From assembly GCF_017726655.1 (NCBI RefSeq), contig NZ_CP072308.1, forward strand, positions 496,001 through 560,000: DNA of 64,000 nucleotides. Direction: 5' to 3'. A program made the position numbers and the translations under genes. Source of the stretch: Agrobacterium tumefaciens (GTDB lineage: Bacteria > Pseudomonadota > Alphaproteobacteria > Rhizobiales > Rhizobiaceae). The notes below the pieces were generated by a model. That model did no database searches. It was not told the DNA's origin and was given only the letters and a program-made list of their open reading frames with translations. Position 1 is the first letter of the stretch; every line of letters starts with the position of its first letter. Of this stretch, positions 1 to 9,459 are shown in pieces.

Positions 1-20
1 TTCTCCCCGGCGGGGAGAAG
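1..20. repeat. Partial RIME-like palindrome at window edge
   Basis: The first 20 bases form a near-perfect palindrome (ttctccccgg/cggggagaag) identical to the ends of the mosaic repeats at 4767-4884 and 48285-48409. The element continues outside the window, so only its terminal palindrome is seen. Assignment to the RIME family of rhizobial intergenic elements is an inference from size and structure of the complete copies. Confidence 0.55.
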
Positions 21-52
21 AAATACGCCTCGCGCGCTCGCTCGCGACGTAG

Positions 53-1153
53 TCACTGCTGCGGCTGGATGCCTTTCAGCGCCGGGTTTTTCAGGTCGAT
101 CTTGCCGGTCTGGTCCGGCAGGAATTTGGGTCCGATGATACGCACTTTTGCATCGTTCGGGTCATAGTCGCGCTCGGGAACGGGTTGTTCAGGCGGCTTT
201 GCTGCCTGCTGCTCGGCGGGCTTCGGAGCCTTGTCACCTTGCGGCGATGGAATGGTGGTGATGCTGGAATAGGGCTTATCCGCTTCCGGCCGGGACGCCT
301 GTTCCTGCTTTTGCATCTCCTGGTGATAGGCGGCCATGTTGCAGGCGCAGCCGGGCGCTTTTGCGGAAGAATTGCGATAGGCGAAGGCGGTCGGCAGGTC
401 CCTGTAGGGTTTTCCGGTTTCAGCGGACACCATGTCTGCTGTTTCCTGATCCGTCATGGAGTGGAAATAAAGCTCCGTCTCCGTTCCCGGGCACATTTTC
501 TGGCATTGCTCGGCCTGGGCGCGGAAATCAAGTGGCGAGGCATTGGAGGCGATCGGGAAGAACGATCCGTCGCAGGTGCGCACGCAGAGTGTTCGAAGCC
601 CGCCCTCGGTGGCGGCGTTGGGGTAGGGCGAAAGGCCCGCCTGTCCCGGCTCATCGCCATTCTGCCTGAAGGCATCGGGATACCGGGTCACATCGGGCGC
701 AGGCGATGCTTGGCGGTTCATATCCTCTGCGGGGCTGCAGCCATTGGCATCAAGGGCGGCGAGAATGCGCTCGCGCCTGACGTTGCTGTCATCGTTGCGA
801 GCGCCCGCCATGGCCTCATCGCGGTCGCGGATGATCGCGTCGCGCTCGGCCTCGGCATCCACCAGCGCATCGCCGATCTCGGCGCAGAGCCCGGCATTGG
901 GATTGCCATACACAATGACACTACCGGACGAGCAGCCATAGCTGCGCATGTCGTTTCTGATCTTGCGGATGACGATGTTCTGGCGGGCGAGCGCATTGGC
1001 GTAACCCCGCACCTCGGCCGTGTTGCCGATGACACGGGGCGGTTCGCGCAACTGTTGATACAGCGTATCGCACACCTGATCCGCAAAAGCGGCGGCAGGA
1101 GCGATGAAAACAAGGGGAAGCAGGAGGCCGATGATGCGGCTGCGCCGGGTCAA
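53..1153 (-). CDS. DUF2865 domain exported protein
   Basis: A 366-residue exported protein of unknown function. Residues 1-24 are a Sec signal peptide (basic start, Leu-rich core, cut near AFA). Cysteines are spaced through the mature part, and the segment beginning CVRTCDGSFFPI (around residue 189) is the kind of Cys-rich block that defines DUF2865 in Rhizobiales. The last 80 residues are rich in Pro, Gln, Lys and Ala and look disordered. The gene lies downstream of the malic enzyme on the same strand, separated by about 135 bp holding a strong hairpin, so it is probably transcribed on its own. The family is known; the function is not. Confidence 0.7.
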   Translation of the reverse strand: MTRRSRIIGLLLPLVFIAPAAAFADQVCDTLYQQLREPPRVIGNTAEVRGYANALARQNIVIRKIRNDMRSYGCSSGSVIVYGNPNAGLCAEIGDALVDAEAERDAIIRDRDEAMAGARNDDSNVRRERILAALDANGCSPAEDMNRQASPAPDVTRYPDAFRQNGDEPGQAGLSPYPNAATEGGLRTLCVRTCDGSFFPIASNASPLDFRAQAEQCQKMCPGTETELYFHSMTDQETADMVSAETGKPYRDLPTAFAYRNSSAKAPGCACNMAAYHQEMQKQEQASRPEADKPYSSITTIPSPQGDKAPKPAEQQAAKPPEQPVPERDYDPNDAKVRIIGPKFLPDQTGKIDLKNPALKGIQPQQ

Positions 1154-1234
1154 TTGTGCGATCCGTATGATGTCCCCGGCCGGTGGCAGGGGTGTTATGC
1201 TTCAGGAAATCCGTGTTTCAGGAAGATAACATAA

Positions 1235-1259
1235 GCTGTTGCCGCATTGCGGCAACAGC
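1235..1259. terminator. Perfect 11-bp hairpin between malic enzyme and DUF2865 gene
   Basis: GCTGTTGCCGC and GCGGCAACAGC form an 11-bp perfect stem with a 3-nt loop, 30 bp past the malic enzyme stop on the minus strand. No T-run follows on either strand, so it may be a weak terminator or an mRNA 3'-end stabiliser rather than a classical intrinsic terminator. Confidence 0.4.
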
Positions 1260-1288
1260 ATGTTCAAAACTGCGTTAATGCGCCTTCA

Positions 1289-3604
1289 TCACACCGAAGG
1301 GTGCGAGGCCTGCACCACGGCAAAGGCCGCCATGTTGACGACGCCGCGCGAGGTGACGCTGGGCGACAGGATGTGGGCGGGCAGGGCCGTGCCGAGCAGG
1401 ATCGGGCCGACATGCAGGCCTTCCGTCAAGGTGCGGGTGACACCGAGCGTGATATTGGCGGCATCGAGATTCGGGAAGACCAGCAGGTTTGCCTCGCCGG
1501 TCAGCACGCTGTTGGGCATGGCGCGCTTGCGCAGTGCTTCCGACAGGGCCGAGCCGCCCTGCATTTCGCCGTCCACTTCCAGTTCGGGTGCAGCCTCCTG
1601 CACGATCTTCAGGGCGCGGCGCATCTTGCGGGCGCTTTCGGAATCGCGCGAGCCGAAATTGGAATGGCTGGCGAGCGCGATCTTTGGCGTGATGCCGAAG
1701 CGGCGGATTTCCTTCGCCGCAAGGATCGCCATCTCGGCCACTTCTTCTGATGTCGGGTCGTTGTTGACGAAGGTATCGGTGAGGAACAGCGCGCCCTGCT
1801 GGGTGATGAGCAGGCTGAGGCCCGCGAAGGAGCGCACGCCGTCCTGCTTGCCGATGATCTGGTTCACGTCTCGCAGATGGCGGTCGTAACGGCCTTCGAG
1901 ACCGCAGATCAGCGCATCCGCTTCGCCGCGCTTGACCGAAAGCGCGCCGATGACGGTCGTGTTGGTACGCACGATGGTACGCGCCGCTTCCGGATTGATG
2001 CCGGCGCGACCAACGAGGGCGAAATAGTCATCCACGTATTCGCGGTAGCGCGGATCGTCTTCCGGGTTAACCACGGCGAAATCCGTATGTGGGCGGATGC
2101 GCAGGCCGAAGCGCTTGAGGCGCGTTTCGATGATCTGCGGACGGCCGATGAGGATTGGAATGCCGGTGCCCTCTTCCAGCAGCACCTGGGCGGCGCGCAG
2201 TACGCGTTCGTCTTCGCCTTCGGCAAAGATGATACGCTTCTTTTCGGCAGCTTTGGCGGCGTTGAAGACCGGCTTCATGATGAAGCCCGAGCGCCAGACG
2301 AAGCGGTTCAGCTGGTCGAGATAGGCTTCGAAGTCGGTGATCGGCCGGGCGGCGACGCCGCTCGCGGCGGCAGCACGGGCGACGGCCGGGGCAATGCGCA
2401 GGATAAGGCGCGGATCGAAGGGCGAGGGGATGAGGTAGGTCGGGCCGAAGATCGGCGTTTCGCCGCTATAGGCCTTGGCAGCCACTTCGGAGACTTCCTC
2501 ACGCGCCAATTCGGCGATGGCCTGCACCGCGGCCATCTTCATTTCTTCGTTGATCGTGGTTGCGCCGCAATCGAGCGCGCCGCGGAAGATATAGGGGAAG
2601 CACAGCACGTTGTTGACCTGGTTCGGGAAGTCCGAGCGGCCGGTGCAGATCATCGCATCCGGGCGGGCGGCACGCGCCTCTTCCGGCATGATTTCAGGCT
2701 TCGGGTTGGCAAGCGCGAGGATGAGCGGGTTCTCCGCCATGCGCTCCAGCAGTTCCGGCTTCAGGACGCCTGCCGCCGACAGGCCGAGGAAGACATCGGC
2801 GCCATCAATGGTTTCAGCCAGCACGCGCTTGTCGGTCTTCTGGGCGTAAACTTCCTTCCACTCGTCCATCAACGTGTTGCGGCCGTCATAGACAAGGCCC
2901 TCGATGTCGTGCACCCAGATGTTTTCTTTTTTGGCGCCCATCGCAACAAGGAGGTTGAGGCAGGCAAGGGCCGCCGCACCGGCGCCTGACGCCACGATCT
3001 TGACGCTGGACAGAGACTTGCCGGCGAGTTCCAGAGCGTTGGTGACAGCGGCGGCGACGATGATCGCGGTGCCATGCTGGTCATCGTGGAAGACCGGGAT
3101 GTTCATCTTCTCGCGCAGCTGGCGCTCCACCTCGAAACATTCCGGCGCCTTAATGTCCTCAAGGTTGATGCCGCCGAAGGTGGGTTCCAGCGCCGCGATG
3201 GTGGAGACCATGTCGTTGATGCCGGGCGCATCGATTTCGATATCGAACACATCGATGCCGGCGAATTTCTTGAAGAGGACGGCCTTGCCTTCCATAACGG
3301 GCTTCGAGGCAAGCGGGCCGATATTGCCAAGGCCAAGAACTGCCGTGCCGTTCGAGATGACCGCGACGAGATTGGCGCGGGCCGTGTATTCCGCTGCCAT
3401 TTCGGCGTTCTCGTGGATGGCAAGGCAGGGGGCGGCGACACCCGGCGAATAGGCGAGCGCCAGATCGCGCTGGTTGCCGAGCGGCTTGGTGGCCTGGATC
3501 TCCAGCTTGCCCGGGCGCGGGTAGCGGTGGAAAAAGAGCGCCTGTTCCTCGATGTCGGCCTTTGCCGTGTTGGCGGGCGTGTTGTTCTTATCGTGAGAGG
3601 TCAT
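1289..3604 (-). CDS. maeB: NADP-dependent malic enzyme with phosphotransacetylase-like domain
   Basis: Converts L-malate to pyruvate and CO2 with NADP, feeding pyruvate and NADPH during growth on C4 acids; cytosolic. The N-terminal malic domain carries [10 protein letters not shown] and the NAD(P)-binding half has [16 protein letters not shown]. From about residue 430 on, a phosphotransacetylase-like domain follows ([14 protein letters not shown] through [15 protein letters not shown]), the fused layout seen in MaeB/Tme of rhizobia. That domain is generally regulatory rather than catalytic. I start at ATG 3604 (771 aa), preceded by GGTGGAAG, rather than the GTG three codons earlier, which has no ribosome site. 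Tme and the NAD-preferring Dme are close paralogues, so cofactor preference cannot be settled by eye. Confidence 0.9.
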   Translation of the reverse strand: MTSHDKNNTPANTAKADIEEQALFFHRYPRPGKLEIQATKPLGNQRDLALAYSPGVAAPCLAIHENAEMAAEYTARANLVAVISNGTAVLGLGNIGPLASKPVMEGKAVLFKKFAGIDVFDIEIDAPGINDMVSTIAALEPTFGGINLEDIKAPECFEVERQLREKMNIPVFHDDQHGTAIIVAAAVTNALELAGKSLSSVKIVASGAGAAALACLNLLVAMGAKKENIWVHDIEGLVYDGRNTLMDEWKEVYAQKTDKRVLAETIDGADVFLGLSAAGVLKPELLERMAENPLILALANPKPEIMPEEARAARPDAMICTGRSDFPNQVNNVLCFPYIFRGALDCGATTINEEMKMAAVQAIAELAREEVSEVAAKAYSGETPIFGPTYLIPSPFDPRLILRIAPAVARAAAASGVAARPITDFEAYLDQLNRFVWRSGFIMKPVFNAAKAAEKKRIIFAEGEDERVLRAAQVLLEEGTGIPILIGRPQIIETRLKRFGLRIRPHTDFAVVNPEDDPRYREYVDDYFALVGRAGINPEAARTIVRTNTTVIGALSVKRGEADALICGLEGRYDRHLRDVNQIIGKQDGVRSFAGLSLLITQQGALFLTDTFVNNDPTSEEVAEMAILAAKEIRRFGITPKIALASHSNFGSRDSESARKMRRALKIVQEAAPELEVDGEMQGGSALSEALRKRAMPNSVLTGEANLLVFPNLDAANITLGVTRTLTEGLHVGPILLGTALPAHILSPSVTSRGVVNMAAFAVVQASHPSV

Positions 3605-3842
3605 GTCTTCCACCGTCGTATCTGGTTTTATTTCGGCCCCCTGAATACAACAAACTTACCCGTGGTACAGCCGTTATTTGACCGTACCTTATGCAAATGC
3701 CGCCATGGCTTATTCGCGTTTTCGTGAAAGCTTTCGTCATATTCCCTGCAAAAAACGGCCGCTGTCATGTTGCTGAAACACGAGTCTGGTTCTGAGAGGG
3801 AAGAAAGCCGCAGGGACGCAACCGAACAGGGGGATGATATCC

Positions 3843-4673
3843 GTGGCCGGTCAAATTGAAACCAGACAGTTCAGAACGCTTTTCATTTCAGATGTTCATC
3901 TTGGTTCAAAGGCAGCCAAGACGGATTATCTGCTCGACTTCCTGAAATACCACGAGGCCGAAACGATCATCATGGTCGGCGACATCGTCGACGGCTGGCG
4001 CCTGCGCCGCAGCTGGTACTGGCCACAGGGCTGCAACGACGTGGTGCAGAAGCTTCTGCGCAAGGCCCGCAAGGGAACCCGCATCGTTTATATTCCCGGA
4101 AACCATGATGAATTCCTGCGGGAGTTTCCCGGCATGCATTTCGGCGGCATAGAAGTTGCCGAGCGCATGATCCACGAGGCGGCGGACGGCAAGAAATATC
4201 TGGTCATCCATGGCGACGAGTTCGACGTGGTGGTGCGCAATGCCCGCCTGCTCGCTTATCTCGGTGACTGGGCCTATGATGCGGCGATCGCCATCAACAT
4301 CGCCCTTGCCGCCGTGCGTCGCCGCATCGGCTTGCCTTACTGGTCGTTCTCGGCCTGGGCGAAGCTGCAGGTCAAACACGCCGTCAACTTTATCGGCGAG
4401 TTCCAGCGCGTGGTGGCGGATGAGGCGCGGCGCAACAATGTCGACGGCGTGATCTGCGGCCACATTCACCACGCCGTCATGGAAGACATGGATGGCATCC
4501 GCTACATCAACACCGGCGACTGGGTGGAAAGCTGCACGGCGATTGCCGAAAATGCCGACGGCACGTTCGAGCTGATCACCTGGATGCAGACGAGCGAAGT
4601 CATTGCCGAGCAGACATCGGATGAGATGGAGCCGGTGAATATTCCGGGGCTGATCGGGAAACATGCGGCTTGA
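3843..4673 (+). CDS. UDP-2,3-diacylglucosamine diphosphatase-like metallophosphoesterase
   Basis: Calcineurin-type phosphoesterase of about 276 residues. The family's metal-binding blocks are all visible: DVHLGS, GDIVDGW, GNHDE, HGDEFD and GHIHHA, closing with a typical INTGDWVES. LpxH-like enzymes remove UMP from UDP-2,3-diacylglucosamine in lipid A synthesis at the inner face of the cytoplasmic membrane. The ATG at 3834 sits directly on an AGGGGG sequence with no spacing; the in-frame GTG at 3843 has about 9 nt spacing and is preferred. Many alphaproteobacteria use LpxI for this step, so this LpxH-like protein might act on another nucleotide-linked or phosphorylated substrate; the family call is firm, the substrate is not. 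Confidence 0.75.
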   Translation: MAGQIETRQFRTLFISDVHLGSKAAKTDYLLDFLKYHEAETIIMVGDIVDGWRLRRSWYWPQGCNDVVQKLLRKARKGTRIVYIPGNHDEFLREFPGMHFGGIEVAERMIHEAADGKKYLVIHGDEFDVVVRNARLLAYLGDWAYDAAIAINIALAAVRRRIGLPYWSFSAWAKLQVKHAVNFIGEFQRVVADEARRNNVDGVICGHIHHAVMEDMDGIRYINTGDWVESCTAIAENADGTFELITWMQTSEVIAEQTSDEMEPVNIPGLIGKHAA

Positions 4674-4766
4674 GATTTGGCCTGTAGGCTAAAGGAATAC
4701 TTGGCCTTCGGTGTTTTCCGTGAGATCAGTGCAGGCTCGTGTGAAGCGAGCGGTTGCCACCTGTTT

Positions 4767-4884
4767 CTTCTCCCCGCCGGGGAGAAGTCCGCGGCAGCGG
4801 GATGAGGGGGCGAGCTCGCCGTAAACCTCTACCGTTGCCCCCTCATCTGACCCTTCGGGCCATCTTCTCCCCGGCGGGGAGAAG
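4767..4884. repeat. RIME-like mosaic repeat, complete copy
   Basis: About 118 bp bounded by two 21-bp palindromes (CTTCTCCCCGCCGGGGAGAAG and CTTCTCCCCGGCGGGGAGAAG). Inside, GATGAGGGGGC near the left end can pair with GCCCCCTCATC near the right, so the whole unit can fold as one long imperfect hairpin. A diverged copy is at 48285-48409 and a partial one at 1-20. Size and two-palindrome design match RIME elements of Rhizobiaceae. Confidence 0.75.
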
Positions 4885-4930
4885 AAACAAGGGGAGAGGT
4901 TGCGGCTCATCAGGATTTAATTTCAGGGGC

Positions 4931-5914
4931 TTACCCCCACAATTCCGGCCGTGCCGGATAGACCAGCGACCCTTCATAAACCAGCCCCGCTTCACGGTCC
5001 TCAGCCAGCAGCAGCGGCCCGTCGAGATCGGCAAAGGCTGCGCCTTGAGCGGCCAGCACAGCGGGCGCCATGCCGAGCGAGGTGCCGAGCATGCAGCCGA
5101 CCATGATGGTGAAACCGAGCCTTTCGGCCTCCGCCTTCATGACAAGCGCTTCCGTCAGGCCGCCGGTCTTGTCGAGCTTGATGTTGATGGCATCGTAACG
5201 GTCGCGCAGGCCGGCGAGGTCCTTTGTCGAATGCACGCTCTCGTCGGCGCAGATCAAAACCGGATGGTCGATGCGGGTGAGAATCGCGTCCTTGCCGGCG
5301 GGAAGCGGCTGTTCGATCAGCGATATCTTCAGTTCTGCTGCAAGCCTCAAATAATATTCGATATTGTCGTCGTTCCAGCCCTCATTCGCATCGATTATGA
5401 TGCGCGCCTCGGGCGCGGCGGCACGAACGGCGCGCAGGCGGGCCTCGTCGTCGGCTGTGCCGGTCTTGATCTTCAGCAGCGGGCGGGTGGCATTCTGTGC
5501 CGTCTTTGCCGCCATGGTGTCGGGATCGGAAAGCGAGATCGTGTAGGCAGTGACGAGCGGCTTTACCGCCTGTCCGACAACCTGCTCGGCGGCGCTCTTG
5601 CCGCTCATTTTCGCTTCGAGATCCCACAATGCGCAATCGACGGCGTTGCGGGCCGCGCCCGGTTTCATCGCCTGCTGCAAGTCCTGCCGTGTCAGGCCGC
5701 CAGCGATCTGCTCGGCCATAACCTCGATGTCGGCGATGACGCCCTCAATGCTTTCGCCATAACGCGGGTAGGGCACACATTCACCTTTACCGGTAAAGGA
5801 ACCATCCCGGATGGTGCACGTTACGACATCCGCATGCGTCCGGGTGCCGCGTGAAATGGTGAAGCTGCCAGCAACGGCGAAACGTTCTGTTGTGGCTTGA
5901 AGGTAACGGGGCAT
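4931..5914 (-). CDS. dgcA: Dipeptide epimerase / N-acetyl-D-Glu racemase (enolase superfamily)
   Basis: A 327-residue muconate-lactonizing/enolase-superfamily protein. The catalytic layout of the Ala-Glu epimerase group is visible: KIKTG (base on one face), the metal ligands in IIDANEGWN, IEQPLP and CADESV, then INIKLDKTGG with the second base lysine. A small-molecule pocket loop GCMLGTSLGMAP follows. Relatives epimerise L-Ala-D/L-Glu from peptidoglycan turnover; in Rhizobiales many are called DgcA. The start at 5914 has AGGAAG seven bases upstream. It is divergent from the Mla operon with about 140 bp between, which must hold both promoters. Superfamily and subgroup are confident; exact substrate is inferred. 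Confidence 0.8.
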   Translation of the reverse strand: MPRYLQATTERFAVAGSFTISRGTRTHADVVTCTIRDGSFTGKGECVPYPRYGESIEGVIADIEVMAEQIAGGLTRQDLQQAMKPGAARNAVDCALWDLEAKMSGKSAAEQVVGQAVKPLVTAYTISLSDPDTMAAKTAQNATRPLLKIKTGTADDEARLRAVRAAAPEARIIIDANEGWNDDNIEYYLRLAAELKISLIEQPLPAGKDAILTRIDHPVLICADESVHSTKDLAGLRDRYDAINIKLDKTGGLTEALVMKAEAERLGFTIMVGCMLGTSLGMAPAVLAAQGAAFADLDGPLLLAEDREAGLVYEGSLVYPARPELWG

Positions 5915-6057
5915 GTTTTTTCACTTCCTGATCGGTGTCAAAAGACACATGACGCCAAATTTATCGCGAATTGTCGGCTGTCACTGTGGCTTGCCGTGAG
6001 CCAAAACGTTATGAAACCTTTAAGAATCTCGTGACGGCTGCACTCGCTCGGAGCATT

Positions 6058-7218
6058 ATGCAAGAACAGGACACACGGCAACAGGCGAACCCGGCCGCAA
6101 TTTCCGCAGACGATACCGTCTCCGGCGGCGCGTCGCGTTTTGTGCTGAGCGGTTCCTGGCGCAACAGCAATCTCTCCGGCATTTTCCCCATTCTCGACAA
6201 GATCGAGAAAGACGCGTCTTCCAGCGCTGCGGAAATCGATCTCTCGTCCATCGAAGCGATCGACACCACCGGTGCCTGGATCATCCAGCGTCTGCGTCGG
6301 GATCTTGAGGCGAAGGGGGCCACCGTCACCGTAACGGGAAACGACCAGATTGAAGAGGTCATTTCCCAATTGCCTGAAAAGGTGGAGATGGAGGGCGAGG
6401 CCCCCAAGAAGGTGGGGCTCGCCGAGCGCATCTTTGCACCGATCGGCCAGGCCGTCGTGCAGAACGGCGCGGATTTCCTCGCGGGGATGTATATTCTCGG
6501 CTCGGCCGTGCGCGGCGCGCAGATGAAGCTCGGGCGGGGACGCGGCGTTTCGCCGGCGGCGATCGTCAACCAGATCGACCATATGGGCGTGCGCGCCGTG
6601 CCGATCATCATGCTGATGTCCTTCCTGATCGGCGCGATCATCGCCCAGCAGGGCGCGTTCCAGCTCCGGTATTTCGGTGCCGAAGTCTTCGTCGTCGATC
6701 TCGTCGGCATTCTGCAATTGCGTGAAATCGGCGTTCTCCTGACCGCGATCATGATCGCCGGTCGCTCCGGCAGCGCGATCACGGCTGAAATCGGCTCGAT
6801 GAAGATGCGCGAGGAAATCGACGCGCTGAAGGTGATCGGTCTCAATCCGGTTGGCGTGCTCGTCTTCCCGCGGCTGGTGGCGCTGACGATTGCGCTGCCG
6901 CTTTTGACCATTCTTGCCAATTTTGCAGCGCTTTTCGGGGCAGCCATTGTCACGCTGCTTTATTCCGGCATCACATTTGAAGTGTTCCTGTCGCGCCTGC
7001 ATGGGGCGGTGGAGGAATCGACCATTGCCGCCGGCATGATCAAGGCGCCGTTCATGGCGCTGATCATCGGCATCGTCGCGGCGGTGGAAGGCATGAAGGT
7101 GGGCGGTTCGGCGGAATCGCTCGGCAAACACGTCACCTCGTCGGTGGTAAAGTCCATCTTCGTCGTCATTCTGGTGGATGGCCTCTTTGCCATCTTCTAC
7201 GCAGCCATCGATTTTTAA
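6058..7218 (+). CDS. MlaE-family ABC permease with N-terminal STAS domain
   Basis: Permease of an MCE/Mla lipid transporter in the inner membrane, about 386 aa. Residues 20-110 form a STAS domain (the segment IDLSSIEAIDTTGAWIIQ is its core), the module that is a separate protein (MlaB) in E. coli. The rest is the MlaE fold: an amphipathic entry helix, then about five membrane helices with the conserved block EIGSMKMREEIDALKVIGLNP. I start at ATG 6058, which has CGGAG just upstream; an earlier in-frame ATG lacks one. It is first in a four-gene operon with the ATPase, MCE protein and lipoprotein, which points to phospholipid movement between membranes. Confidence 0.85.
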   Translation: MQEQDTRQQANPAAISADDTVSGGASRFVLSGSWRNSNLSGIFPILDKIEKDASSSAAEIDLSSIEAIDTTGAWIIQRLRRDLEAKGATVTVTGNDQIEEVISQLPEKVEMEGEAPKKVGLAERIFAPIGQAVVQNGADFLAGMYILGSAVRGAQMKLGRGRGVSPAAIVNQIDHMGVRAVPIIMLMSFLIGAIIAQQGAFQLRYFGAEVFVVDLVGILQLREIGVLLTAIMIAGRSGSAITAEIGSMKMREEIDALKVIGLNPVGVLVFPRLVALTIALPLLTILANFAALFGAAIVTLLYSGITFEVFLSRLHGAVEESTIAAGMIKAPFMALIIGIVAAVEGMKVGGSAESLGKHVTSSVVKSIFVVILVDGLFAIFYAAIDF

Positions 7219-7228
7219 GGAGGGCGCG

Positions 7229-8065
7229 TTGGAAACCCTGGACCAGAAGCCGCAAGAGACAAAAACCGCAAAGGACGGCCGCGAGGCAGTGCTTTCCGTC
7301 GAGGGCGTGACTGTCGGCTTCAATGGCCGCAACGTGCTCGAAAATCTCGATCTCGACGTCTATCGCGGTGAAATCCTTGGCTTCATCGGTCCATCCGGTG
7401 CCGGCAAATCCGTGTTGATGCGCGCGATCCTAAGGCTTCTGCCGCGGCAGGCGGGTGCGATCCGCATTCTCGGCACCGATTACGACAAGGCCAGCGAAGA
7501 CGACCGCATGATGCTTGACCAGCGGCTCGGCGTGCTGTTCCAGCAGGGCGCGCTGTTTTCCGGCCTGACGGTGAAGGAAAACATCCAGCTGCCGATGCGG
7601 GAATATCTCGACCTGCCGAAGAAGCTGATGGACGAGCTGGCCTATCTCAAGATCGAGATGGTCGGCCTGAAGCCCGATGCGGGTGACAAATACCCGTCGG
7701 AACTCTCAGGCGGCATGATCAAGCGTGCGGCGCTCGCCCGGGCCTTGTCGCTCGATCCCGATCTCGTCTTCCTCGATGAGCCGACATCCGGTCTCGATCC
7801 CATTGGGGCGGCGGAATTTGATATGCTGATAGCGCGCTTGCGCGATTCGCTTGGCCTGACCGTTTATATGGTGACGCACGACCTCGACAGCCTGTTCTCC
7901 GTCTGCGACCGCATTGCGGTGCTGGGGCAGAAGAAAGTGCTGGTGGAAGGGACATTGCAGGACATGTTCGCCTGCGACGACCCGTGGGTGCAGTCCTATT
8001 TCCGCGGCAAACGGGCACGCTCTGTCGTTCTTCCGGACGGCAAACACGAAAATCCGGTGGAGTAA
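7229..8065 (+). CDS. MlaF-like ABC transporter ATPase
   Basis: ATP-binding subunit of the Mla-type lipid transporter, about 278 aa, on the cytoplasmic face. Walker A is GPSGAGKS, the signature is LSGGM, and Walker B is LVFLDEPTSGLDP, followed by the switch histidine in MVTHDLDS. The block FQQGALFSGLTVKENIQLPM is the Q-loop region typical of MlaF/Ttg2A. A TTG at 7229 is taken as the start because the strong site AAGGAGG at 7217-7223, overlapping the permease stop codon, lies five bases before it; the ATG at 7178 would lie inside the permease gene. Stop-to-start coupling with both neighbours indicates one transcript. Confidence 0.88.
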   Translation: METLDQKPQETKTAKDGREAVLSVEGVTVGFNGRNVLENLDLDVYRGEILGFIGPSGAGKSVLMRAILRLLPRQAGAIRILGTDYDKASEDDRMMLDQRLGVLFQQGALFSGLTVKENIQLPMREYLDLPKKLMDELAYLKIEMVGLKPDAGDKYPSELSGGMIKRAALARALSLDPDLVFLDEPTSGLDPIGAAEFDMLIARLRDSLGLTVYMVTHDLDSLFSVCDRIAVLGQKKVLVEGTLQDMFACDDPWVQSYFRGKRARSVVLPDGKHENPVE

Positions 8066-8073
8066 CGGGAAGC

Positions 8074-9444
8074 ATGGAAACCAAGGCGAACTACACCATA
8101 GTCGGAATTTTCACGCTGATCGTGATCGCCGCCGCATTCGGCTTCGTTTACTGGATGGCGGAATTCGGCCGTGGCGGCCCAACGGCGCAGCTTGTCGTGC
8201 GTATTCCGGGCTCGGCTAACGGCCTGTCCGTCGGTTCGCCGGTGCGGTTCAACGGCATTCCCGTTGGTACGGTGCGCGGGCTTGCTATCGACCGCGACGA
8301 TCCGGCCTATTCCATCGCCTTCACCGAAGTGCAGGCAGACGCGCCGGTTTTCCCGTCCACTCGCGCGGTGCTAGAAATTCAGGGCCTGACGGGTGCCGCC
8401 TATATCGAGCTTTCCGGCGGCAACAAGGATGGCGAGCGCATTCTGCAGAAAGCCGTCGAAAGCGGTGTTCCGGCCGAACTGACCGCCGATCTTTCGAGCG
8501 TCACCAACCTGCTTGCCACTGCCGACAAGATACTGAAGCGCGCCGATGGCGCGATCGGCGAATTACAGGGTTTCGTGCAGGACGCGCGCGGCCCGCTGAC
8601 GCAGACGGTGCGCAATGCCGAGAAATTCTCCGATGCGCTGGCGGCCAATTCCGATGGCATCAAGAATTTCATCGCGAGCCTGAGTTCGCTTTCCACGACG
8701 GTCCAGTCGGTCTCGGTGCGCCTCGACGGCACGCTCAGCGCGGTCGAGGACCTTGTGAAGGCGGTGGATGCCGGCAAGATCGATTCCATCCTGTCCAACG
8801 TCGACAAGGTCACGAAGGATGTCGCGTCCGCTTCCAGCGACATCCAGGGCATCATGGACACGGTGCAGAGCACAGCGAAAAACTTCGAGGCGGCGAGCAC
8901 GGAAGTACAGACGGTGGTCAAACGCGCGGATGAGCTTCTCGCCTCCGTCGATCCCGCCAAGGTGGGCAACGTGGTCGATGACGTGTCGTCGGCAACGGCC
9001 GATGCGCGTGACGCCGTCGCAAACTTCAAGCGGATTGCCGACGATGTTGGCGCCCGTCGCGCCGATATCGACCAGGCGGTATCCGACTTCACCGAGATGG
9101 GCCGCAAGCTGAACCTTGCCTCCAGCCGCGTCGATGGCATTCTTGCCAAGGTGGACGGCATGCTCGGCACTGATGATGCCAACTCGCTGTTTGCCAAGGC
9201 GCGCGAGACGCTCACCTCCTTCAAGGCGGTGGCCGACAATCTCAATGCCCGCATCGGCCCGATTGCCGATAATCTGACGCGCTTCTCCAGCTCGGGCCTG
9301 AAAGATTTCCAGGCGCTGATCGGCAGCACGCGCCAGACGGTCGATAATCTCAACAACGCCATCACCAACATTGACCGCGATCCGCAACGGTTGATTTTCG
9401 GCGGCGAAACCGTGAAACAATATGACGGCAGAACAAGGCGCTAA
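8074..9444 (+). CDS. MlaD-family MCE protein
   Basis: A 456-residue periplasmic substrate-binding subunit anchored by one N-terminal membrane helix (residues 7-26, IVGIFTLIVIAAAFGFVYW). An MCE domain follows at about residues 38-115 (VRFNGIPVGTVRGL; GLTGAAYIELSGG). The long remainder is a series of amphipathic heptads with repeated S/D/V patterns, predicted to be a coiled-coil tube or barrel support. MCE proteins form hexameric lipid channels across the periplasm. The start at 8074 is eight bases past the ATPase stop with GGGAAG upstream. At roughly twice E. coli MlaD's length it is closer to rhizobial and plastid-type MCE proteins. Confidence 0.88.
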   Translation: METKANYTIVGIFTLIVIAAAFGFVYWMAEFGRGGPTAQLVVRIPGSANGLSVGSPVRFNGIPVGTVRGLAIDRDDPAYSIAFTEVQADAPVFPSTRAVLEIQGLTGAAYIELSGGNKDGERILQKAVESGVPAELTADLSSVTNLLATADKILKRADGAIGELQGFVQDARGPLTQTVRNAEKFSDALAANSDGIKNFIASLSSLSTTVQSVSVRLDGTLSAVEDLVKAVDAGKIDSILSNVDKVTKDVASASSDIQGIMDTVQSTAKNFEAASTEVQTVVKRADELLASVDPAKVGNVVDDVSSATADARDAVANFKRIADDVGARRADIDQAVSDFTEMGRKLNLASSRVDGILAKVDGMLGTDDANSLFAKARETLTSFKAVADNLNARIGPIADNLTRFSSSGLKDFQALIGSTRQTVDNLNNAITNIDRDPQRLIFGGETVKQYDGRTRR

Positions 9445-9459
9445 GAGGGGTATGGGCCA

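Noticed and set aside
5938..7332. 464-codon open frame on the minus strand opposite the Mla permease
   Set aside because: It is the reverse shadow of the STAS-permease gene: His/Arg/Asp-rich with no fold, no ribosome site, and the opposite strand has clear MlaE motifs.
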